DNA from: Woeseiaceae bacterium
Lineage (GTDB): Bacteria; Pseudomonadota; Gammaproteobacteria; Steroidobacterales; Woeseiaceae
Assembly: GCA_013138675.1 (NCBI GenBank)
Contig: WTCH01000365.1
Coordinates: forward strand, 1-5,310
DNA: 5,310 bases
Direction of reading: 5' to 3'
The translations under genes were made by a program, and so were the position numbers. Positions 1 through 5,310 of this stretch are shown in pieces; the stretch's first letter is position 1; each line of letters begins with the position of its first letter. The notes below the pieces were generated by a model. The model was not told the origin of the DNA and made no database searches. It saw only the letters and a list, made by a program, of their open reading frames with translations.

Positions 1-467
1 TAGCCCCACCACGGGTGCCACCAGCAACCTGTGGTAGGCGGCCCGTCGGCGACATTCGAGTCAATGTTTGTCCAGCCGTAACCGAGGTCGACGTACGGTA
101 TCAGTGGACCTTCAGTGAAGTTAAAGGTGCCTTTGAGGCGTCCGTTCCATTGCGTCAGGCTATGATCGATCTGAATGTCCGGATCAGCCGGATTTTCGGA
201 CACTAAAATCGCCGTGTAGTCCGGCTTGAGATAGTCAATATCGAGTCCAAGGGCAAAGTATTTATTGAAGTTGTAGGTAAAGTTCGCGCCAAAACCGACC
301 TCACTTTTGACGCTCAGAGAGGACGTATCCGGGGTCGGTGTTTCCGGTCCACCCTCACCGCCTACTGAAAGACTGTCCTGGTAGATGGCCGCAAGCGAGA
401 AATCCCAGGACTGCGCCGACGACAACGCAGGCGCCAAAGCAAACAAGAAAATTACAAGTACACGCAT
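1..467 (-). CDS. Outer-membrane beta-barrel protein, N-terminal part (cut by window edge)
   Basis: Reading leftward from an ATG at 467-465, the frame stays open for 155 codons to the window edge, so the C-terminal part is missing. Residues 1-18 form a signal peptide: a short Arg-containing start, a hydrophobic core (VLVIFLFALAPAL) and a small-residue cleavage site SSA|QS, so the protein is probably exported. The mature part shows alternating, aromatic-rich segments typical of transmembrane beta strands (WDFSLAAIYQ, VGFGANFTYNF, FALGLDIDYL, RLKGTFNF, PLIPYVDLGYGW). It reaches a Trp-rich loop GCWWHPWWG, which I recall from gammaproteobacterial barrel proteins of the OmpW/OMP_b-brl kind. Function (small-molecule porin or structural role) cannot be told. 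It starts 30 nt after the icmF stop on the same strand with no visible terminator between, so read-through from icmF is possible. No good Shine-Dalgarno precedes the ATG, and the true start is uncertain (see the mini-ORF at 467-478). Confidence 0.85.
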   Translation of the reverse strand, partial: MRVLVIFLFALAPALSSAQSWDFSLAAIYQDSLSVGGEGGPETPTPDTSSLSVKSEVGFGANFTYNFNKYFALGLDIDYLKPDYTAILVSENPADPDIQIDHSLTQWNGRLKGTFNFTEGPLIPYVDLGYGWTNIDSNVADGPPTTGCWWHPWWG

Positions 468-478
468 TATTTTTTCAT
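467..478 (-). other. Three-codon mini-ORF (MKK-stop) overlapping the barrel gene start as TAATG
   Basis: An ATG at 478-476 is followed by two AAA codons and a TAA whose last A is the first base of the ATG that opens the barrel-protein frame. The A run is six bases long. One extra A would join the two frames and give an N-terminus MKKIMRVLVIFLF, a more typical signal-peptide start than MRVLVIFLF. This could be a translational-coupling start, a slippage-prone tract or a one-base assembly error. The sequence alone does not decide. Confidence 0.4.
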
Positions 479-497
479 TTTGGATAGTTATTAGTTG

Positions 498-3400
498 TTA
501 CATGTTGCGACGATATTCGCCGCCGACATGATATAGAGAATTGGATACCTGGCCCAGAGAATTAGACTTGACGGTCTCCATGAGTTCCGCGAAGACATTG
601 CCACGTTCCCGGGCAACCGCCTGCAAACGCGTCAATGCCGGCCCACTTTCCTCGGCATGGGTCGCCTGGAAGCCACGAACGTGTTGAATCTGGTCATTCT
701 TCTCAGCGTCAGTTGAGCGTATCAGCTCCTGCTCGTGCACCTCGTCTTCCTGACCTTTCTTGGGGAGAAACGTATTTACACCGATCAGTGGCAGCGATCC
801 GTCGTGCTTCTTGCTCTCGTAGTAGAGGCTTTCGTCCTGGATCTTGCCGCGCTGGTACATCGTGTCCATTGCACCGAGCACACCGCCACGATCGGAGATG
901 CTCTCGAACTCCGTGTAAACCGCTTCTTCAACAAGGTCCGTCAACTCGTTGACGATGAATGAGCCCTGCCACGGGTTTTCGCAGAAGTTCAGGCCCAGCT
1001 CGCGCGAAATGATCATCTGAATGGCGACCGCGCGCCTTACGGACTGCTCGGTCGGCGTTGTGATCGCTTCATCGAACGCGTTCGTGTGCAGACTGTTGCA
1101 GTTGTCGAACATTGCGTACAGCGCCTGCAGCGTTGTTCGAATATCGTTGAAGCTGATTTCCTGCGCGTGCAGGCTGCGGCCTGACGTCTGTACGTGGTAT
1201 TTGAGCATTTGCGAACGGTTGTTTGCGCCGTAGCGCTCGCGCATCGCACGCGCCCATATCCGACGTGCTACGCGGCCGATAACCGTGTACTCAGGATCCA
1301 TCCCGTTCGAGAAAAAGAAACTCAGGTTTGGCGCGAAGTCATTGATATCCATGCCGCGCGCGAGATAATACTCGACGATCGTGAAGCCGTTGGAAAGCGT
1401 GAACGCGAGCTGGCTGATTGGGTTCGCGCCTGCTTCAGCGATGTGATAACCGCTGATCGAAATGCTGTAGTAATTGCGAACGTTGTTCTCGATGAAGTAC
1501 TGCTGCACATCGCCCATCATCTTCATCGCGAATTCAGTCGAGAAGATGCAGGTATTCTGTGCCTGGTCTTCCTTGAGAATATCGGCCTGAACCGTTCCGC
1601 GCACGTTCACGAGTGTTTCCTGGCGAATACGTTCATAGGTCTCGGCGTCGACGAGCTTGTCACCCGAAATACCCAGCAGACCCAGGCCAAGGCCGTCGTT
1701 ACCCTCAGGCAGATCGCCTTCGTAGCGTGGCCGTTCCTTACCGTCGAAATATTTGTCGATTCCTGGCTGCACGGCCTCCCATTCACCGGTCTCGCGCAGG
1801 TGTTTTTCGACCTGCTGGTCGATGGCGCTGTTCATGAAGAACGCGAGAATCATTGGCGCCGGGCCATTGATCGTCATCGATACCGACGTCGTCGGCGAGC
1901 AAAGGTCGAAACCGGAGTACAGCTTCTTCATGTCGTCGACGGATGCAATCGATACGCCCGAATTGCCGACCTTGCCGTAGATATCAGGCCTCTCGTGCGG
2001 GTCCTCGCCGTAGAGCGTTACAGAGTCGAACGCGGTCGACAGCCGCGCTGCCTCCTGGCCCAGTGACAGGTAATGGAAACGACGGTTGGTCCGCTCAGGC
2101 GTACCTTCGCCGGCGAACATTCGCGTCGGATCTTCGCCGAGACGCCGGTACGGATAGACACCGCCTGTGTACGGATAGCCACCCGGCAGGTTCTCTTTCG
2201 ACAAGAACTGCAGCAGCTCTCCCCAGTCGCGATAATCGGGCGCAGCAATTTTCGGAATGCGCTGGTGACTCAGGCTCTCGCGATAATTGCGCCCGGTGAT
2301 CTCACGGCCGCGCACGGTATAGCTGTACTCGTCCGCGCGCACGCCTTCCTTGCGCTTCGGCCATTCTCTGAGTAGTCGAACAGATTCCGGCGACAGGTCG
2401 CTCACGGCTTCCTGGTATCGCTGCCGCAGGACCATCAAGCTGCGGTCGTCTCCGTCAGTCAGCGATTCGGGCTTGTACAGCTCGAGCACATCGGGCAACT
2501 GCGGGTCTTCGATGGCTTTGAGTGCTTCGAAAAGGTGCTGTGCGTTGCTCGCGGTATCGGCTTGCGTGTCGATGCCGCTATTGATCGCCCGACCTTGCTC
2601 AGCGATCTCGGCCAGGTAGCGAACGCGAGCGCCAGGAATCATCGCCGTGGCGCGGGGCTCCCGGACTGAGGTGTCGATATCCGGCGCCCAGGCTTCTTGA
2701 TCGAAGCCAGCTTTCTCAGCGAGCCGGCGGCACAATTCAGAGAACATGTAGCTGATGCCCGGATCATTGAACTGGCTTGCGATCGTCGGATAGACGGGAA
2801 TCTCGTCGTCGGCCGTATCGAACGCCGTGTGGTTACGCTTCCACTGCTTGCGAATGTCGCGCAACGCATCTTCAGCGCCACGTTTGTCGTATTTGTTGAG
2901 CACGATCAGGTCGGCGAAATCGAGCATGTCGATTTTTTCGAGCTGGCTCGGCGCACCGTACTCGCTCGTCATGACGTAGACCGAAAAGTCGACAAGATCG
3001 ACGATCTCGCTGTCGCTCTGTCCAATGCCGGCCGTCTCGACAATGATCAGATCGAAGCCAAGCGATTTGAGGAAGCCGATATGATCGCCCAGCATCTCGC
3101 TCGTCGCCAGATGCTGTCGCCGCGTTGCGATCGAGCGCATGAAGATCCGATCGGAGCGCAGCGTATTCATACGGATGCGGTCGCCAAGTAACGCGCCGCC
3201 TGTTCGGCGTCGGGTCGGGTCAACCGCGAGCACGGCGATACGCATGTCCGGGAAACAGCCCAGGGTGCGATTCAGAATCTCGTCCGTGACACTGCTCTTG
3301 CCAGCACCACCGGTACCCGTGATGCCAACGACCGGTACTTTGCCGGATTTTATCTGCCATTCCTTGCGCAGTGCGGCGACCTGGGCATCGCTGAATGCGC

Positions 3401-3941
3401 CCTCTTCGATGGCCGAGATCATCGCGGCCACGTCGGTCGTGTTATCAGGACTTATCTCGCCCGGACTCGTCGTCTCCCGTCGACCCGACTCGGTCCGCTC
3501 GACGAGATCCCTGATCATCGACTCGAGGCCCAGTTCCATGCCGTCGTGCGGGTGATAGATACGTTCGACGCCGTATTCCATCAGGCCTTCGATTTCCTCA
3601 GGCGTGATCGTGCCACCACCGCCGCCGAAGACCTTGATGTGCGGCGCACCAAACTCGCGCAGCCGATCCACCATGTAGCGAAAGAATTCGTTGTGGCCTC
3701 CCTGGTAGGAACTCACAGCGATGCCGTCTGCATCTTCCTGGATGGCAGCGCGTACGATGTCATCGACGCTACGGTTGTGCCCGAGATGAATGACCTCTGC
3801 ACCCTGAGCCTGGATCAGGCGTCGCATGATATTGATGGCCGCATCATGGCCATCGAACAATGAGGCGGCTGTCACGAATCGCAGGGGGGCCTTGTCCCTG
3901 GTCCCAGGTGCTCTTGGCAGGTCTGAGGCTGCAGTACTCAT
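498..3941 (-). CDS. icmF: Fused isobutyryl-CoA mutase IcmF (B12-binding, G-protein chaperone and mutase domains in one chain)
   Basis: This cytoplasmic, adenosylcobalamin-dependent enzyme interconverts isobutyryl-CoA and n-butyryl-CoA by radical carbon-skeleton rearrangement; family members also act on isovaleryl-/pivalyl-CoA. Residues here count from the ATG at 3941 (1147 aa; IcmF proteins are about 1100 or longer). Domain 1, about 20-150, binds B12: DGHDAA at 30-35 with the cobalt-ligand His32, SSYQGGH at 77-83 and GGGGG at 106-110. Domain 2, about 200-420, is the MeaB-like GTPase: P-loop GTGGAGKS 209-216, ETAGIGQSD 302-310 and NKYD 349-352 for guanine. A helical linker leads to the mutase barrel, about 570-1147, with RMFAGEG (Phe609), VQADILKEDQAQN (Gln795), GYHIAEAGA (His833) and GRSLHAQE. 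Phe and Gln occupy the positions that are Tyr and Arg in methylmalonyl-CoA mutase, so isobutyryl-CoA is the inferred substrate. The ATG start has GGAGAA 9 nt upstream; an in-frame TTG at 3962 would add seven residues but lacks that support. All key motifs are present and the frame is intact. Confidence 0.95.
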   Translation of the reverse strand: MSTAASDLPRAPGTRDKAPLRFVTAASLFDGHDAAINIMRRLIQAQGAEVIHLGHNRSVDDIVRAAIQEDADGIAVSSYQGGHNEFFRYMVDRLREFGAPHIKVFGGGGGTITPEEIEGLMEYGVERIYHPHDGMELGLESMIRDLVERTESGRRETTSPGEISPDNTTDVAAMISAIEEGAFSDAQVAALRKEWQIKSGKVPVVGITGTGGAGKSSVTDEILNRTLGCFPDMRIAVLAVDPTRRRTGGALLGDRIRMNTLRSDRIFMRSIATRRQHLATSEMLGDHIGFLKSLGFDLIIVETAGIGQSDSEIVDLVDFSVYVMTSEYGAPSQLEKIDMLDFADLIVLNKYDKRGAEDALRDIRKQWKRNHTAFDTADDEIPVYPTIASQFNDPGISYMFSELCRRLAEKAGFDQEAWAPDIDTSVREPRATAMIPGARVRYLAEIAEQGRAINSGIDTQADTASNAQHLFEALKAIEDPQLPDVLELYKPESLTDGDDRSLMVLRQRYQEAVSDLSPESVRLLREWPKRKEGVRADEYSYTVRGREITGRNYRESLSHQRIPKIAAPDYRDWGELLQFLSKENLPGGYPYTGGVYPYRRLGEDPTRMFAGEGTPERTNRRFHYLSLGQEAARLSTAFDSVTLYGEDPHERPDIYGKVGNSGVSIASVDDMKKLYSGFDLCSPTTSVSMTINGPAPMILAFFMNSAIDQQVEKHLRETGEWEAVQPGIDKYFDGKERPRYEGDLPEGNDGLGLGLLGISGDKLVDAETYERIRQETLVNVRGTVQADILKEDQAQNTCIFSTEFAMKMMGDVQQYFIENNVRNYYSISISGYHIAEAGANPISQLAFTLSNGFTIVEYYLARGMDINDFAPNLSFFFSNGMDPEYTVIGRVARRIWARAMRERYGANNRSQMLKYHVQTSGRSLHAQEISFNDIRTTLQALYAMFDNCNSLHTNAFDEAITTPTEQSVRRAVAIQMIISRELGLNFCENPWQGSFIVNELTDLVEEAVYTEFESISDRGGVLGAMDTMYQRGKIQDESLYYESKKHDGSLPLIGVNTFLPKKGQEDEVHEQELIRSTDAEKNDQIQHVRGFQATHAEESGPALTRLQAVARERGNVFAELMETVKSNSLGQVSNSLYHVGGEYRRNM

Positions 3942-3946
3942 AAACC

Positions 3947-4000
3947 GGGATTCTCCGAGCAAAACACAGCAGGATTGCTCACCAGCTGGGCGAGAATCCC
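3947..4000 (-). promoter_or_regulatory. Leader hairpin of icmF that can sequester the ribosome-binding site
   Basis: Two nested perfect inverted repeats are visible. The outer arms are 3947-3955 and 3992-4000 (GGGATTCTC and GAGAATCCC, 9 bp). The inner arms are 3957-3962 and 3975-3980 (GAGCAA and TTGCTC, 6 bp) around a 12-nt loop. On the 3' side of the icmF transcript a single G separates the two stems; on the 5' side 11 nt containing the self-complementary CCAGCTGG intervene. The outer stem buries GGAGAA just upstream of the icmF ATG. I see no conserved cobalamin-riboswitch B12 box. The leader is also too short for that class. Whether it responds to a ligand, a protein or temperature is unknown. 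Confidence 0.5.
3951..3956 (-). promoter_or_regulatory. Shine-Dalgarno of icmF
   Basis: On the minus strand GGAGAA lies 9 nt before the ATG at 3941-3939. It decides the start: the longer in-frame reading from TTG at 3962-3960 would place this site inside the coding region. Five of its six bases fall in the 3' strand of the leader hairpin at 3947-4000, so access by the ribosome may be regulated. Confidence 0.7.
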
Positions 4001-4031
4001 TTAAAAATCAATCGGTTTTGCTGTTGCAAAA

Positions 4032-4037
4032 ATTTTA
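4032..4037 (-). promoter_or_regulatory. Possible -10 element for icmF
   Basis: Read on the minus strand, the left arm of the inverted repeat gives TAAAAT, 5 of 6 to the -10 consensus. A start near 4025 would give an icmF leader of about 84 nt that includes the whole hairpin at 3947-4000. No convincing -35 sequence lies at the right distance (best is CTGAAT at 4058-4053, 3 of 6), so this element may need an activator or may not be the true promoter. Confidence 0.25.
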
Positions 4038-4051
4038 ATGTAGATTAAAAT
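4032..4051. promoter_or_regulatory. Perfect 8-bp inverted repeat, candidate operator for the divergent TetR regulator
   Basis: The arms ATTTTAAT (4032-4039) and ATTAAAAT (4044-4051) are exactly complementary around a GTAG spacer, 20 bp in all, midway between the divergent icmF and TetR-family genes. Size and symmetry fit a dimeric TetR-type repressor, and position fits control of both genes. Because the region is AT-rich and each arm also reads as a -10-like hexamer, the symmetry might come from two back-to-back promoters instead. Confidence 0.45.
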
Positions 4052-4093
4052 AATTCAGATTCACCGAAATCTCAAGTACCAGGCACACATTCC

Positions 4094-4690
4094 ATGGCAC
4101 GAAATCCCGACGAAACCCGTTTTAGCCAACAACGCGACCGCGTTCTCAAGGCAGCGGCCCACTGTTTTAACCGCAAAGGCTACAGCGGTGCCTCCCTGAA
4201 AGACGTCGCCAATATGCTGGGTCTGACCGACCCTGCTCTCTACTATTACGTGAAGAACAAGGAAGAACTGGTGTACCTCTGCTACGTGCGCGCAGCCGAT
4301 GTCGGCCGTGAAGCGATGCAGCGGGCTGTTGCCGAGGGCGGCACGGGGCTCGAACAGGCGCGCCGCTACCTGCGTTTTCACATTGAGATAATGGTCGGTG
4401 AACGCGGCCCGATTGCCATCATGAGTGAAATCCCGTCGCTCAAGCCGGAGCATCGCGACGAGGTCCTTGAGCTATCCCGGCAACACAGTAAGAACTTCGA
4501 GGACATTCTTGAGGCCGGCATAGCCGATGGCAGCATCGAAGCGTGCGACGTACGCATGACCGGCAACGCAATAATGGGCTCCATCAACTGGATCCCCAAG
4601 TGGTTTCACGGTGGCGAGGCGGCGGCCGACAATGTCATCGCCGGGTTTCCCGACGTATTGACGCGAGGACTGGCTGCGAAGTCTGTCTAA
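4094..4690 (+). CDS. TetR/AcrR-family transcriptional regulator, probably local regulator of icmF
   Basis: This 198-residue protein has the usual length and layout of a TetR-family dimeric regulator. Residues about 12-58 form the DNA-binding domain with the family pattern: a first helix (RVLKAAAHCFNRKGY), then the helix-turn-helix SLKDVANMLGLTDPALYYYVKNKEEL, whose ALYYYVKNKEEL recognition helix and following turn are diagnostic. The rest is helical and should bind a ligand. GSINWIPKWF at 162-171 resembles the C-terminal motif I recall from TetR regulators of acyl-CoA and lipid catabolism (KstR2-like), so an acyl-CoA effector is a reasonable guess. It is divergent from icmF, with a palindrome in the shared 152-nt region, which suggests autoregulation and control of icmF. 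ATG 4094 is the only usable start before an upstream in-frame stop at 4046-4048; its Shine-Dalgarno is weak (CCAGG at 4079-4083 at best). The 3' end overlaps the convergent neighbour by 4 nt. Confidence 0.9.
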   Translation: MARNPDETRFSQQRDRVLKAAAHCFNRKGYSGASLKDVANMLGLTDPALYYYVKNKEELVYLCYVRAADVGREAMQRAVAEGGTGLEQARRYLRFHIEIMVGERGPIAIMSEIPSLKPEHRDEVLELSRQHSKNFEDILEAGIADGSIEACDVRMTGNAIMGSINWIPKWFHGGEAAADNVIAGFPDVLTRGLAAKSV

Positions 4691-5310
4691 TTGACACCTT
4701 CGAGATGCGCGGCGAGCTCCCGCTCTATTGTCTCCATATCCGGTCTCGCCGGATCCTGGTCGATGATGTCAATGTCGACGCGGCTGGCAATATACTCGAG
4801 GCGAGCTGCGATTCGTCTTTCGATCTGGCCGTAATAATCGTCGCCAGAGCGCGTACCACCCGGAGAACTCGGCTCAATTATCGTCATCGGGCTCGTCGTC
4901 GCAGATATCCTGGAGCCGGTTCGATCGCGTAACAACGCCATGTCCTTGCGAATCGCCTTCGTCAGTAGAACCAGGTCGCCGTATTCCTTGCGCAATTCAA
5001 CAAAGAGGCGATCGGACTCCACCCGCTGTTCGGCGTCCAGCGTAGCTAATACCTGCGTCGCAACATGAACGTATTCTTTGGTCCCGCGTTCCGCGGCAAC
5101 CCGATACCAGGCCGACGCCTTAATCTGATCTTCTTCAACGCCTTTGCCAGTCAGGTACATGAAGCCAACCATGTATTGACCGAATTTGTCGCCGATCGGG
5201 ACAAGCTCGTTACGGTAGATGAAAAACGCGCGTTTGTAGTCAGTTCGCTCGTAGACTTCCTCGGCCTGTTGCTGCACGCGCAAGGTCTTTGCGTCGACCG
5301 GCATATCGAG
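4687..5310 (-). CDS. Sel1-repeat protein, C-terminal part (5' end outside the window)
   Basis: The frame is open to the right edge. An ATG at 5304-5302 gives 205 residues, but codons upstream of it remain open (Leu-Asp), no Shine-Dalgarno can be seen in the few bases left, and the sequence begins directly with a repeat-like helix, so the real start is probably beyond 5310. Counting from that Met, residues 39-75 match a Sel1 repeat (YMVGFMYLTGKG, then ASAWYRVAAERG), a TPR-like helical hairpin that mediates protein contacts. Residues 10-38 look like the preceding, degenerate helix pair. Residues 90-125 are charged and helical. About 130-155 is a Ser/Thr/Pro/Gly-rich linker, followed by another helical stretch to the end. 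There is no catalytic motif, and the cellular location is unknown because the N-terminus is missing. It is convergent with the TetR-family gene; its TAG (4689-4687) overlaps that gene's TAA. Confidence 0.8.
   Translation of the reverse strand, partial: LDMPVDAKTLRVQQQAEEVYERTDYKRAFFIYRNELVPIGDKFGQYMVGFMYLTGKGVEEDQIKASAWYRVAAERGTKEYVHVATQVLATLDAEQRVESDRLFVELRKEYGDLVLLTKAIRKDMALLRDRTGSRISATTSPMTIIEPSSPGGTRSGDDYYGQIERRIAARLEYIASRVDIDIIDQDPARPDMETIERELAAHLEGVN

Larger units (their letters stand above)
4024..4051 (+). promoter_or_regulatory. Candidate sigma-70 promoter of the TetR-family gene
   Basis: TTGCAA at 4024-4029 (4 of 6 to the -35 consensus) and TAAAAT at 4046-4051 (5 of 6 to the -10 consensus) are 16 nt apart. 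Transcription would start near 4058 and give a leader of about 36 nt before the ATG at 4094. The -10 element is inside the right arm of the inverted repeat, so a protein bound there would block it. Confidence 0.4.

Noticed and set aside
15..206. 63-codon open frame on the plus strand at the left edge
   Set aside because: It is antisense to the barrel protein, whose signal peptide and beta-strand pattern support the minus strand.
1194..2066. 290-codon open frame on the plus strand, antisense to icmF
   Set aside because: It lies wholly inside the well-supported icmF frame, its product is Arg-rich with no domain pattern, and such long antisense frames are common opposite codon-biased GC-rich genes.
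2697..3191. 164-codon open frame on the plus strand, antisense to the icmF G-domain
   Set aside because: It has no recognisable family features or ribosome-binding site, and the opposite strand encodes conserved GTPase motifs here.
498..3941. Methylmalonyl-CoA mutase identity for the large gene
   Set aside because: The fused G-domain between the B12 and mutase domains, and Phe/Gln in place of Tyr/Arg at the substrate positions, fit IcmF instead.
3942..3962. Longer icmF start at the TTG at 3962-3960
   Set aside because: It adds only seven residues, contains the Shine-Dalgarno of the ATG at 3941, and lies within the leader hairpin; the ATG start is better supported.
3942..4093. Cobalamin riboswitch upstream of the B12-dependent mutase
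   Set aside because: The region is only 152 nt between divergent genes, and no conserved B12-box or multi-helix core is recognisable; the hairpin seen is much smaller.
4061..4453. 130-codon open frame on the minus strand opposite the TetR-family gene
   Set aside because: It would cover the HTH-coding region and the divergent promoter side; the plus-strand frame is clearly the TetR family protein.
4543..4932. 129-codon open frame on the plus strand across the convergent junction
   Set aside because: It overlaps both the TetR-family gene and the Sel1 gene out of frame, and its product is Arg-rich with no domain.

Overview
This 5.3 kb window looks like ordinary chromosomal DNA of a proteobacterium, most likely a gammaproteobacterium. 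The lineage call is an inference from three things: a moderately GC-rich coding style, an outer-membrane beta-barrel protein carrying a Trp-rich GCWWHPWWG loop, and a fused isobutyryl-CoA mutase beside a TetR-type regulator. No mobile element, CRISPR array, tRNA or rRNA gene is visible.

Layout from left to right. Positions 1-467 hold the first 155 codons of an exported beta-barrel protein on the minus strand, cut by the window edge. After a 30-nt gap, 498-3941 on the minus strand is a complete icmF gene. It is a single chain with a B12-binding domain, a G-protein chaperone domain and a mutase barrel, and its active-site residues (Phe609, Gln795) point to isobutyryl-CoA/n-butyryl-CoA rather than methylmalonyl-CoA. 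Positions 3942-4093 form a 152-nt divergent control region. Positions 4094-4690 on the plus strand encode a TetR/AcrR-family regulator. Positions 4687-5310 on the minus strand encode a Sel1-repeat protein that runs off the right edge and overlaps the regulator's stop codon by 4 nt.

How the genes may work together: icmF and the TetR gene are divergent and share one intergenic region, the usual arrangement for a local regulator controlling itself and its target. That region holds a perfect 8-bp inverted repeat with a 4-nt spacer (4032-4051), a candidate operator. Each arm also supplies a -10-like TAAAAT, one on each strand. Closer to icmF, the leader RNA can form a two-tier hairpin (3947-4000) that places the icmF Shine-Dalgarno sequence in a stem, suggesting a second layer of control at translation. 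The barrel gene lies close enough to icmF to be co-transcribed, but no functional link is apparent. The Sel1 protein has no evident link either.

The protein-coding content belongs to known families. The less ordinary signals are the leader hairpin, the symmetric operator/promoter, and the start of the barrel gene, where an A6 run separates a 3-codon mini-ORF from the real frame.
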